DNA from: Treponema sp. UBA2869
Lineage (GTDB): Bacteria > Spirochaetota > Spirochaetia > Treponematales > Treponemataceae
Length of the DNA stretch: 5,787 nucleotides
Assembly (NCBI GenBank): GCA_002350445.1
Contig: DEEV01000133.1
Location: 1-5,787, forward strand
Direction of reading: 5' to 3'
Each line of letters begins with the position of its first letter. Within the stretch, counting starts at the first letter, position 1. This document shows, in pieces, positions 1 through 5,731 of the stretch. The notes below the pieces were generated by a model. The model was not told the DNA's origin. It worked only from the letters and a program-made list of their open reading frames with translations, and did no database searches. The translations under genes were made by a program, and so were the position numbers.

Positions 1-10
1 GGCGAAAAAT

Positions 11-57
11 GGGACTTGCACCGACTTTGGTAGGGATTTACATAGGACTTACATGGG
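11..57. repeat. degenerate short tandem repeat, ggacttacat-like
   Basis: Three related words occur close together: gggacttgcacc at 11-22, gggatttacata at 33-44 and ggacttacatg at 45-55. They share the core GGAYTTRCA. No reading frame or protein similarity is recognised here. From memory, short degenerate words of this kind are common between genes in Prevotella-like genomes, which agrees with the codon style of the neighbouring coding sequence; that attribution is inference. No function is proposed. Confidence 0.35.
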
Positions 58-130
58 AAGAAGAAAGGAATCGCAACATCCCCCATCACAGATTCCTCAG
101 ATTAACAGAATCGCCGTTTCTTCAAAGCAT

Positions 131-169
131 TAAAAAGGGCGAACATTCACTCAACGTGAACGTCCGCCC
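131..169 (-). terminator. Rho-independent terminator downstream of the gltD-like end
   Basis: Read on the minus strand, GGGCGGACGTTCAC (169-156) pairs with GTGAATGTTCGCCC (150-137) around a five-base loop, GTTGA (155-151), and is followed at once by TTTTTA (136-131). All 14 positions pair on the minus-strand RNA because the two imperfect positions are G-U wobbles; on the plus strand they become A-C mismatches. This asymmetry shows that the minus strand is the transcribed, folded one. It lies about 140 bases past the stop codon at 311-313 and is the likely transcript end for the gene whose 3' half lies there. Confidence 0.87.
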
Positions 170-229
170 AAAGGTGTTTATTTGAGATATTTGGGAATGG
201 ATCTCCAGTATATTTAATGAAGAGATAAG

Positions 230-301
230 AGTGAAGAGTTAAGAATTTATATTAGCTTAAATCCTATTGGAAAATGTAACTCAAATTCTTCACTATTCAC
301 T
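230..301. repeat. imperfect inverted repeat downstream of the gltD-like end
   Basis: The arm at 230-248 (agtgaagagttaagaattt) is complementary at 17 of 19 positions to the arm at 283-301 (aaattcttcactattcact), with a 34-base AT-rich loop. There is no T-tract beside it and it is poor in G/C, so it is a weak terminator candidate compared with the hairpin at 131-169. It may be a mobile or repetitive intergenic element of the Bacteroidales type, or an mRNA 3'-end stabilising structure. Nothing else is recognised between 170 and 310. Confidence 0.5.
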
Positions 302-318
302 TTTCACTATTCACTTAG
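291..318. repeat. 14-bp direct repeat spanning the stop codon
   Basis: cactattcacttTT at 291-304 is repeated directly as cactattcacttAG at 305-318, with 12 of 14 bases identical. The second copy includes the stop codon (minus-strand TGA at 313-311) and the last Lys and part of the Ser codon of the upstream frame, so the repeat has entered or shaped the C-terminus. Strings of 'ttcactattcac' are, from memory, typical of intergenic DNA in Prevotella/Bacteroides; this supports a Bacteroidales origin for the left side of the window. Confidence 0.6.
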
Positions 319-1762
319 ATAGGTACGCATCTACCTTCTTCGCTGCATCGCGACCGCTTGCCATAGCACGAACCACGAGGCTGGCACCATTAGCAGCATC
401 ACCACATACAAAGACGTTAGATGGGAACTCAGGCTGTTGTGGCTTGAGGAAGCCCATAGCAAGGAATACTATCTCTGCCTTGATGATCTCTGGCTCACCA
501 GCCTCAACCATGATAGGACGACCGCCCTCTGGATTTGGTTTCCAGTCAATTGGCTGAACACGCACACCTGTGAGCTTGCCATTCTCGCCAAGGAACTCAA
601 GAGAGTTGATATTCCAACGACGAACGCAACCCTCCTCGTGTGAAGATGTAGTCTTCAGAGTGCGAGGCCAGTTTGGCCAAGGGTTCTGTGGGTCTTCTGG
701 TCCTTCAACTGGCTTTGGCATGATCTCAATCTGAGTAACGCTCTTACAACCCTGACGATGTGATGTACCGATACAGTCAGAACCAGTATCACCACCACCG
801 ATAACGAGAACGTTCTTGCCCTTTGCGGTTACGCGCTCCTCCTTAGAGAACTCCATGCCAGCGAGCACGCGGTTCTGCTGAGAAAGGAGTTCGAGAGCGA
901 GGTGTACGCCCTTCAACTCACGTCCAGGAATCTTGAGATCACGTGCTGTTGGAGTACCAGTAGAGATTACATAGGCATCAAACTTGCCCACGATCTTCTC
1001 CATATCAGCCTCAGAAACCTTATCGCCCTCAAAGTTGATAGGAGTGTTATACTTGAACTCAATACCCTCTTCTACGAGAAGGTTGATACGGCGGTCGATG
1101 ACTGCCTTATTGAGCTTGAAGTTCGGAATACCGTAACGGAGAAGACCGCCTGCAGCCTCGTTCTTGTCGAAGACTGTAACCTTGTAGCCCATCTTGTTAA
1201 GACGGTTAGCAGCAACGAGTCCGGCAGGACCTGCACCAATAATTGCAACTTTCTTTCCTGTTTTTGCAGCAATTGTCGGGAGTGTAACTTTTCCGTTTTC
1301 GCGTTCCCAGTCGGCAACAAAGCGTTCCAAACGTCCAATAGAAACTGCCTTTTCTGCGCTTTTGAAAACTTTACCAACAGTACATTTTCCCTGACACTGT
1401 TTTTCCTGAGGACAAACGCGTCCGCAGATTGCAGGCAAAAGTGATGTTTTTTTGATTGTATCAACAGCGCCCTTAAAATCTTCTTCGGTAATTTTTTTGA
1501 TAAAGCCCGGAATATCAATATTTACAGGGCAGCCTTCCATACAAGCTGGTTTTGGACACTGCAGACAGCGGTTTGCTTCTACAACTGCCTGTTCAGCACT
1601 AAATCCAAGTGCAACTTCGTCCATTTCGCGTGCACGCTTTTTTGGATCGCGAGTTGGCATTTCCATCTGTGGAATTGCATTGCGGTCTTTTGGTAAAAGC
1701 TTGCCGTTTGCTTTTATTAAATCTTTGATTTTCTTATATTCTTCTGTAACGTTAATTGCCAT
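311..1762 (-). CDS. gltD: chimeric NfnB/GltD-like NAD(P)H oxidoreductase subunit
   Basis: This is a 483-residue frame made of two unlike halves. Residues 1-175 are the NfnB-type N-terminal domain, with eight cysteines for two [4Fe-4S] clusters (C66, C69, C74, C78; C113, C117, C123, C127) and the signature IGRLERFVAD (142-151). Residues 176 onward carry the FAD Rossmann motif GAGPAG (176-181) and then a clear glutamate synthase small subunit: GGLLRYGIPNFKL (205-217), the NADPH motif GGGDTGSDC (322-330), EIMPKP (346-351), SSHEEGCVRRWN (373-384) and the second FAD motif CGDA (453-456). GltD passes NADPH electrons to the large subunit, which makes glutamate. NfnB instead binds NADP(H) in a ferredoxin-linked complex with NfnA, whose gene lies 12 bases upstream. 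No GltB is in the window. The start is supported by AGGAG nine bases before ATG, overlapping the nfnA stop. Codon use switches at the join (see the junction entry). An automated annotation would read 'glutamate synthase small subunit', which describes only the 3' half. It is unlikely that this exact protein exists in a cell. Confidence 0.85.
   Translation of the reverse strand: MAINVTEEYKKIKDLIKANGKLLPKDRNAIPQMEMPTRDPKKRAREMDEVALGFSAEQAVVEANRCLQCPKPACMEGCPVNIDIPGFIKKITEEDFKGAVDTIKKTSLLPAICGRVCPQEKQCQGKCTVGKVFKSAEKAVSIGRLERFVADWERENGKVTLPTIAAKTGKKVAIIGAGPAGLVAANRLNKMGYKVTVFDKNEAAGGLLRYGIPNFKLNKAVIDRRINLLVEEGIEFKYNTPINFEGDKVSEADMEKIVGKFDAYVISTGTPTARDLKIPGRELKGVHLALELLSQQNRVLAGMEFSKEERVTAKGKNVLVIGGGDTGSDCIGTSHRQGCKSVTQIEIMPKPVEGPEDPQNPWPNWPRTLKTTSSHEEGCVRRWNINSLEFLGENGKLTGVRVQPIDWKPNPEGGRPIMVEAGEPEIIKAEIVFLAMGFLKPQQPEFPSNVFVCGDAANGASLVVRAMASGRDAAKKVDAYLSK
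1193..1252 (-). other. chimera junction inside the 311-1762 frame
   Basis: The switch from spirochaete-like to Bacteroidales-like sequence lies between the codons of K171 (AAA, 1252-1250) and K190 (AAG, 1195-1193), centred on the bases encoding GAGPAG (1237-1220). Counting codons by hand, residues 1-175 have Glu GAA 15/15 and Lys AAA 17/23. Residues 182-483 have Glu GAG 21/25 and Lys AAG 23/24. The protein family changes at the same point, from NfnB-like to GltD-like. The conserved FAD-binding motif provides the short stretch of near identity through which two unrelated genomes could be joined, either by an assembler, by template switching, or by homologous recombination. Confidence 0.82.
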
Positions 1763-1774
1763 TTCTGTATGCTC

Positions 1775-2632
1775 CTATTTTTTTGCCAATGCGTCGGCCT
1801 GTGCCATCATGCGGCATTTATGATCATCAGCCTGTTCACGTTCTTTAAATGACTTCATACGCATCATCATATTGTCCCAGTCAACTTCGTGAGCATCAAA
1901 TTCCGGACCATCAACACAAACAAACTTTGTTTTTCCACCAATTGTTGCACGACAACCACCGCACATACCTGTTCCATCAATCATGATTGTGTTTAATGAA
2001 ACTGTTGTTTTAACTCCATAAGGCTTAGTCGTAGCGGCACAGAATTTCATCATGATTGGAGGTCCAATTGCAATTACTTCTGCAGGAGGGCACTGACTTT
2101 CGCAGGCTTCTTTTACAGGAATTGTAGAAACACCCTGACGTCCAGCTGAACCATCATCTGTCATAATAATAAGTTCATCGGCAGCAGCACGCATTTCATC
2201 TTCCATAATAATAAGATCTTTGTTGCGGGCAGCTATAACCATAATTACTTTGTTTCCAATTGCCTTGTGAGCCTGAACAATAGGGTAGCATGGAGCAACA
2301 CCAAAACCACCACCAACAATCATTACAGGGCGGTCATATTTTTCAATTTTTGAAGGGTTTCCAAGTGGGCCAAGAACGGTTGGTAAAGAATCACCAGGTT
2401 CTTTTAATGAAAGCTTATAAGTAGAAGCACCAACCGGCTGAAAAGCAAGGGCAATCCAACCTTCTTCGGCATTTGCATCTGCGATTGTCAAAGGAATACG
2501 TTCACCAAATTCGGCTTCAACCTGAATAATAACAAACTGTCCAGCTTTTCTGTTTCTAGCAATTTCCGGAGCATTAACTTTCATATAAAATACGCCTGCG
2601 GAAAGCTGTTTCTTTTCAATGATTTTAAACAT
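1775..2632 (-). CDS. nfnA: NfnA-type ferredoxin-NADP+ oxidoreductase subunit alpha
   Basis: This is a 285-residue cytoplasmic flavoprotein of the NfnA/sulfide dehydrogenase/PyrK-like family. NfnA binds NAD(H), FAD and a [2Fe-2S] cluster and works with NfnB in electron-bifurcating transfer between NADH, ferredoxin and NADPH. In order it shows an FAD-binding beta-barrel with RIPLTI (45-50), an NAD-binding domain with GGGFGVAP (107-114), and a C-terminal cluster motif DGTGMCGGCR (219-228) followed by FVCVDGPEFD (237-246). The visible cluster cysteines are C224, C227 and C239. Only three are present, which fits the family, where a non-cysteine fourth ligand is known. A start four codons further upstream (ATG at 2644) is possible, but the ATG at 2632 has GAGG six bases before it and gives the usual family N-terminus MFKIIEKK. 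The gene has its own promoter at 2664-2692. Its stop codon lies 12 bases before the next start, so the two are co-translated. Its natural partner, NfnB, is only half present downstream. Assignment is solid; biochemical direction and partner are inferred. Confidence 0.9.
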   Translation of the reverse strand: MFKIIEKKQLSAGVFYMKVNAPEIARNRKAGQFVIIQVEAEFGERIPLTIADANAEEGWIALAFQPVGASTYKLSLKEPGDSLPTVLGPLGNPSKIEKYDRPVMIVGGGFGVAPCYPIVQAHKAIGNKVIMVIAARNKDLIIMEDEMRAAADELIIMTDDGSAGRQGVSTIPVKEACESQCPPAEVIAIGPPIMMKFCAATTKPYGVKTTVSLNTIMIDGTGMCGGCRATIGGKTKFVCVDGPEFDAHEVDWDNMMMRMKSFKEREQADDHKCRMMAQADALAKK

Positions 2633-2638
2633 TTTCTG

Positions 2639-2642
2639 CCTC
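2639..2642 (-). promoter_or_regulatory. ribosome binding site deciding the nfnA start
   Basis: The minus strand reads GAGG CAGAAA ATG, placing a Shine-Dalgarno core six bases before the ATG at 2632. The longer candidate start at 2644 overlaps this site and has only AT-rich sequence (TTTTTATATG context) in front of it, so the shorter protein is preferred. Confidence 0.65.
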
Positions 2643-2663
2643 ATATAAAAATATACTTATGTA

Positions 2664-2692
2664 ATTTTACTGTATGAGAATAAATGCGTCAA
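2664..2692 (-). promoter_or_regulatory. sigma-70-type promoter of nfnA
   Basis: On the minus strand TTGACG (2692-2687) is followed after exactly 17 bases by TAAAAT (2669-2664), matching the -35 and -10 consensus at five of six positions each. Transcription would begin near 2657, giving a leader of about 25 bases before the ATG at 2632. Upstream of the -35 box (2693-2720) lie A- and T-runs resembling an UP element. The promoter sits in the 73-base gap after the preceding gene. No terminator hairpin is seen in that gap, so read-through from the upstream operon is also possible. Confidence 0.72.
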
Positions 2693-2717
2693 TTAAGACA
2701 GAAAAATTTAGAAAAAA

Positions 2718-3911
2718 TTAGAAACCAATGCAGAATGTTACAAAACCGCGCGTGCCGGAGCAGGCAAAGCTCTTTTCAAAATTCTGCGAAGCCATGGCAA
2801 TTCCGGTGTCAATTTCTATTACGCGAAGGTTCAAGCCAACTGAAATCATGTGCTGGAACAGTAAATCTGTATATTCTGTAGAAAGCGTAAGGTTAAAGAC
2901 ATTGAAGAGATTCATGTTTGCGCCAATGTAATATTCCGGGAACGCCTTAAATGTGTCCGGATCGGAAGTAAATGGATGAAGGAAGCCGATTCCAAGACCG
3001 CCTGTAAAGGTAATGAACTTTCCGGCAGGCAGAAAATCTGCAAAAATGGCAAATTTCATAGGGCGGTTAATGCTAAAGCTGGTCTGAGTATAATCTCCGG
3101 ATTTTGAATTGTATTCGCTGGTTGCCGATTCGCCGTTCATCATAGACTGGAACTTTGTTTCGTAATGATAGTTTATATCAATATCTTTTTTGTATGAAAG
3201 TCTTCCAGGAACAATAGGAATGCGCGCTTTTCCTGTAAGCGTAAGCTTTGGAAGAATTGGCCATTCAAATTCGCCGGCAAGGTCAAAACCAAGAGTTTCT
3301 ATTATATTAAAATCAGAAATGCCGTTTTTACCGAACGCAGTATACAAATCAATATCTGTGTCCATGTCTACAATCAGAGAGCCGTCATCTTTGTTGCATA
3401 TTTTTGCGCCGCTGTCTTTTACAACTGCATGAGCCACTGGAACAAAGAAGGCAGGTTTAATTGTAATTCCATATTTTTGTACTTTGAATTTTACCGTTGT
3501 TTCCATGTAGGCAAATGCATCTCCAAAACCGTCTGCAGTTGCGTTTATTGTTTCTGAAGGTTTTGTTCCCTTTGCAATAGAATCAAAAAAGTCTTTGGAA
3601 ATGTCTATGTTTCCAAAAGCCTGAGTTCCAAATTTTAAGCCTACAAAAAGTCTGTCCAGATTTAAATTAAAGCCAAGATTTATATCATCAATAGTATTAA
3701 AATTCCAGCCGCTATCAGGAATATCATCTGCCATTTTTTTAAGGTCAAGGACAAGTTTTTTTACAAGAGAATCCTGCATTGCAAGACCTGTATTAGAAAC
3801 TGAAATATCAGAATTTACACGCATTTCAAAAACGCGCGGACCAAAGAAAGTTCTTGCAAAAGCAGAAGAAATTAACAATGAAAGTGCCAGGGAGACAATC
3901 AGTTTTTTCAT
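2718..3911 (-). CDS. secreted protein, probable outer-membrane beta-barrel
   Basis: This 397-residue protein is not assignable to a named family by eye. It begins with a clear signal peptide: MKK, a hydrophobic stretch LIVSLALSLLIS, and an SSAFA cleavage site after residue 19. The mature part has many short alternating hydrophobic/polar segments with aromatic residues (for example LTLSTEYTDLLFQHMISVGL near the C-terminus) and ends in phenylalanine (FVTFCIGF), as is typical of outer-membrane barrels that use the BAM assembly signal. No long helical membrane spans are seen after the signal peptide. The start has an excellent ribosome site, GGGAGG (3923-3918), six bases before ATG. The ATG overlaps the stop of the upstream lipoprotein gene (ATGA, 3911-3908), so the two are translationally coupled and probably act together at the cell envelope. 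A barrel role is inference; a periplasmic beta-rich protein is the alternative. Confidence 0.8.
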   Translation of the reverse strand: MKKLIVSLALSLLISSAFARTFFGPRVFEMRVNSDISVSNTGLAMQDSLVKKLVLDLKKMADDIPDSGWNFNTIDDINLGFNLNLDRLFVGLKFGTQAFGNIDISKDFFDSIAKGTKPSETINATADGFGDAFAYMETTVKFKVQKYGITIKPAFFVPVAHAVVKDSGAKICNKDDGSLIVDMDTDIDLYTAFGKNGISDFNIIETLGFDLAGEFEWPILPKLTLTGKARIPIVPGRLSYKKDIDINYHYETKFQSMMNGESATSEYNSKSGDYTQTSFSINRPMKFAIFADFLPAGKFITFTGGLGIGFLHPFTSDPDTFKAFPEYYIGANMNLFNVFNLTLSTEYTDLLFQHMISVGLNLRVIEIDTGIAMASQNFEKSFACSGTRGFVTFCIGF

Positions 3912-5179
3912 TTTTTGCCTCCCATAATTTCAATTTCGCCGTTTGTAAAAATGTTAAGACGGATATTTGTAACAAATTTTACATCGCGCGGAATAGAAAC
4001 TGTTCCGCTTGGAATGTTCATTACGGCATTTGGCTTTAGAGGATAAGTTTCAAAAACATCGCGGACATTCTGTATTTCGTAACAATCACCGCCCATAGCA
4101 AGTTCCGCATTTTCGAATTTTGTTCCCGTGCCATCAAGGTCAATTTTTAAAGGAATTCCGCTTGCGCTGTTAAAAGGCAGCTTTGAACTTGTATATTCAA
4201 CCGAAGCAGAATCAATTGCATCTATATATTTGTCAAAATCTGCGGTATCTGTTGCCTTAGTACGATCCATAATGTCTGAATCGTTTTTTTCGGCAAGCTT
4301 AATTACATCAATGTCTATGCCGTTTGGGTTAGAAACTTCAAACATAAAAGGAAGTACAATGTATGCATAAATTTCAAATTCAACTTCACCAAGAGCACTG
4401 TCGCCTTTTTTTACATGACAGTTGAAATTTTCAAGTTCAACTTTTAATTTTGTTGCATCACTCTCAAGCACAATTGATTCTTTATAGGAAGCAGGTTTTA
4501 AATCAAGATTAGTTCTTACAATTTCTGTATTTTCTGCCGGAAGCTCTGGACGCGCTGTAATAGACAAATCTTCGCCGGCAGGCTTTGTACCTTTGTCTGT
4601 GTACGCGTAAATTTTACCGCCCAAACCGGAAAAGTTTTTATTTCCAGAAAGATAAATATAAACCGGAATTTGTTTAACATGCATTGAATCACTTAGCTTT
4701 GTAGAACCTTCGTTGTACTTAATTGCTGTTCCAAGCTCATCAATAATTGTAGAGAACATGTCCAAATCTACAGAGGCATCTATGGTATCTGGAAGTGCAT
4801 CAAGAGTAGAATGATTCAAATCAAGTTCATCTTCACCGGCTGCAGTAAAAATAGTTTCTGCTGCACAGGCGGCAAAATCAATTGTGAATGAATTAAGCTT
4901 CATGGAAAGCAGGTATTTATTTACGGAGCCGTTGTCGCCGGCAGGAAAATAATCGTAAAGGGCAGTTTTCGCAGCGCCCGAAGAATTAAGATTTCCGTCA
5001 ATATTCGTTACGTCAAATTTGTCGCCAAAATCCTTATCAAATTCTCCAATACTGAATTTATAGCGCGCATTTGTTTTAGCCGAAATTGAAGTTGGAATTT
5101 CGAACGAGCAGGACAACAAAATCATTCCCGCCATAACCGAGAAAATCAAAATGTTTAAAAACTGTCTCTTATGCTTCAT
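3908..5179 (-). CDS. putative lipoprotein of unknown function
   Basis: This 423-residue protein starts with a type II signal peptide: basic MKHKRQF, a hydrophobic core ILIFSVMAGMI, and the lipobox LLSC with the acylated cysteine at C24. The mature protein would be lipid-anchored in the cell envelope. It is rich in Asp, Ser, Thr and Lys and in predicted short beta-strands, with no catalytic motif that I recognise. Hydrophobic strand-like segments include QIPVYIYLSG, FEIYAYIVLPFMFEV and FVTNIRLNIFTNGEIEIMG at the C-terminus. Its gene is the first of a two-gene operon: the stop codon overlaps the ATG of the probable outer-membrane protein downstream. A promoter lies just upstream (5197-5224), giving a very short leader, and no convincing Shine-Dalgarno is present before ATG at 5179. 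The signal peptide begins right at this ATG, which supports the start. The pairing suggests an accessory lipoprotein of an envelope complex, but no function can be assigned. Confidence 0.82.
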   Translation of the reverse strand: MKHKRQFLNILIFSVMAGMILLSCSFEIPTSISAKTNARYKFSIGEFDKDFGDKFDVTNIDGNLNSSGAAKTALYDYFPAGDNGSVNKYLLSMKLNSFTIDFAACAAETIFTAAGEDELDLNHSTLDALPDTIDASVDLDMFSTIIDELGTAIKYNEGSTKLSDSMHVKQIPVYIYLSGNKNFSGLGGKIYAYTDKGTKPAGEDLSITARPELPAENTEIVRTNLDLKPASYKESIVLESDATKLKVELENFNCHVKKGDSALGEVEFEIYAYIVLPFMFEVSNPNGIDIDVIKLAEKNDSDIMDRTKATDTADFDKYIDAIDSASVEYTSSKLPFNSASGIPLKIDLDGTGTKFENAELAMGGDCYEIQNVRDVFETYPLKPNAVMNIPSGTVSIPRDVKFVTNIRLNIFTNGEIEIMGGKK

Positions 5180-5196
5180 ATAAAACTGTAGTTAAA

Positions 5197-5224
5197 ATTA
5201 TAAGATGAATAAATAAAAAGGCAA
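5197..5224 (-). promoter_or_regulatory. probable promoter of the lipoprotein operon
   Basis: On the minus strand TTGCCT (5224-5219) is separated by 16 bases from a perfect TATAAT (5202-5197). Transcription would start near 5190, only about ten bases before the ATG at 5179, so the message would have a very short leader without a clear ribosome site. The -35 hexamer lies within the palindrome at 5217-5230. Confidence 0.6.
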
Positions 5225-5230
5225 GCCTTT
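5217..5230. repeat. short palindrome AAAGGC-AA-GCCTTT, possible operator
   Basis: Perfect six-base arms flank a two-base centre (AAAGGC at 5217-5222, GCCTTT at 5225-5230). It overlaps the -35 box of the lipoprotein operon promoter, a place where a dimeric regulator could block transcription. The two-base centre is too short for a stable RNA hairpin with full arms, so a protein-binding site is the likelier reading, if it has any role. A chance palindrome of this size in AT-rich DNA is possible. Confidence 0.35.
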
Positions 5231-5513
5231 AAGATAAATCCATCCATCTGCATTATCGGCAGAAAAGAGCGGAAAGTTTAGTGAATATTTGATAAACAGG
5301 GATTGGATATATATGGATTATATGTGTTTGTATAAGTCTTGTTATTATATTCGCAATACCTTGGTTATTACTTTTGTAATGACTTTGTTTATATATTCCC
5401 AGTACCTTTGTTGTAGCATTCGATTGAATCTTACTTCCCCCAAATTACAAAATGTAGAACTACGAAAGCGTATCCGGACGGACTGAAAATGCTATCGTAG
5501 AGAACCTAGATAA
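5231..5513. other. AT-rich intergenic stretch without a supportable gene
   Basis: About 280 bases lie between the lipoprotein promoter and the stop of the broken small gene. One plus-strand open frame (5289-5486, 65 codons) begins without a ribosome site and encodes a Tyr/Cys-rich peptide of low plausibility; I do not call it. Two weak hairpins are visible: gttattac-tttt-gtaatgac at 5364-5383, and the longer one at 5460-5500 listed separately. No tRNA, riboswitch or CRISPR-like repeats are seen. Confidence 0.55.
5460..5500 (-). repeat. inverted repeat, possible weak terminator for the small gene
   Basis: The arms ctacgaaagc (5460-5469) and gctatcgtag (5491-5500) match as inverted copies at nine of ten positions, around a 21-base loop. 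The structure lies 13 bases past the stop codon of the interrupted small gene and, on the minus strand, is followed by TTCTACATTTTG, only a modest T-run. It may end transcription of that gene. The long loop and poor T-tract keep confidence low. Confidence 0.4.
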
Positions 5514-5717
5514 TTAGTTCATCTTAAATTTTTGGAGCTCAGAAGCAGAAAACACTCCTGAAGAATTGTTTTCTCTTGCAAATTTAGCAAGTTTACGTAA
5601 ATCAATTCCTAGAGAAGGTTTTGAACGATACGGATTCACGGTTTTTATAAAATCCTGAGCAAGCTTGTCTTTTATAGCAGATTCTTCGACATTAAAGTTC
5701 TACATCAGACCACTCAT
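5514..5717 (-). pseudogene. small unknown protein gene interrupted by an amber codon
   Basis: On the minus strand, AAGGAG followed ten bases later by ATG (5717) opens a 68-codon frame. It reads MSGLM, then TAG (5702-5700), then 61 further sense codons up to TAA at 5516-5514. The part after TAG (beginning NFNVEESAIKDKLAQDF, later GIDLRKLAKFAREN and ending SELQKFKMN) has balanced codon use like the spirochaete genes nearby, mixed charge and amphipathic helical character, as expected of a real small soluble protein. A single C-to-T change would turn CAG (Gln) into this TAG. I do not recognise the family. Possible explanations are a recent nonsense mutation, a sequencing error, or initiation at a downstream codon. 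The clear ribosome site and continuous frame argue that the original gene began at 5717. Confidence 0.6.
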
Positions 5718-5731
5718 ATTTGTAAATCTCC

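Noticed and set aside
902..1444. 180-codon plus-strand open frame
   Set aside because: It lies antisense to the gltD-like gene, encodes a Cys/Asn-rich peptide without family features, and is open only because of the codon bias of the opposite strand.
1072..1518. 148-codon minus-strand open frame in another phase
   Set aside because: It is a phase-shifted shadow of the 311-1762 frame, which has all the recognisable motifs; no ribosome site precedes it.
311..1762. Simple annotation as a normal, intact glutamate synthase small subunit
   Set aside because: The N-terminal 175 residues carry the NfnB-type cysteine pattern and signature, and codon use changes abruptly at the GAGPAG motif, so only the 3' part is GltD.
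2645..2717. Terminator between the probable barrel gene and nfnA
   Set aside because: No inverted repeat with a T-run is visible; the A/T runs at 2693-2720 look like an upstream promoter element instead.
5364..5383. Hairpin gttattac-tttt-gtaatgac as a terminator
   Set aside because: The stem is eight pairs, nearly all A-T, with one wobble; no gene ends next to it on the plus strand, and on the minus strand no T-tract follows it.
5289..5486. 65-codon plus-strand open frame with hydrophobic stretch
   Set aside because: There is no ribosome site before the ATG, the composition is Tyr/Cys/Ile-rich as expected from random AT-rich DNA, and it runs through the inverted repeat at 5460-5500. It could not be supported as a small membrane protein.
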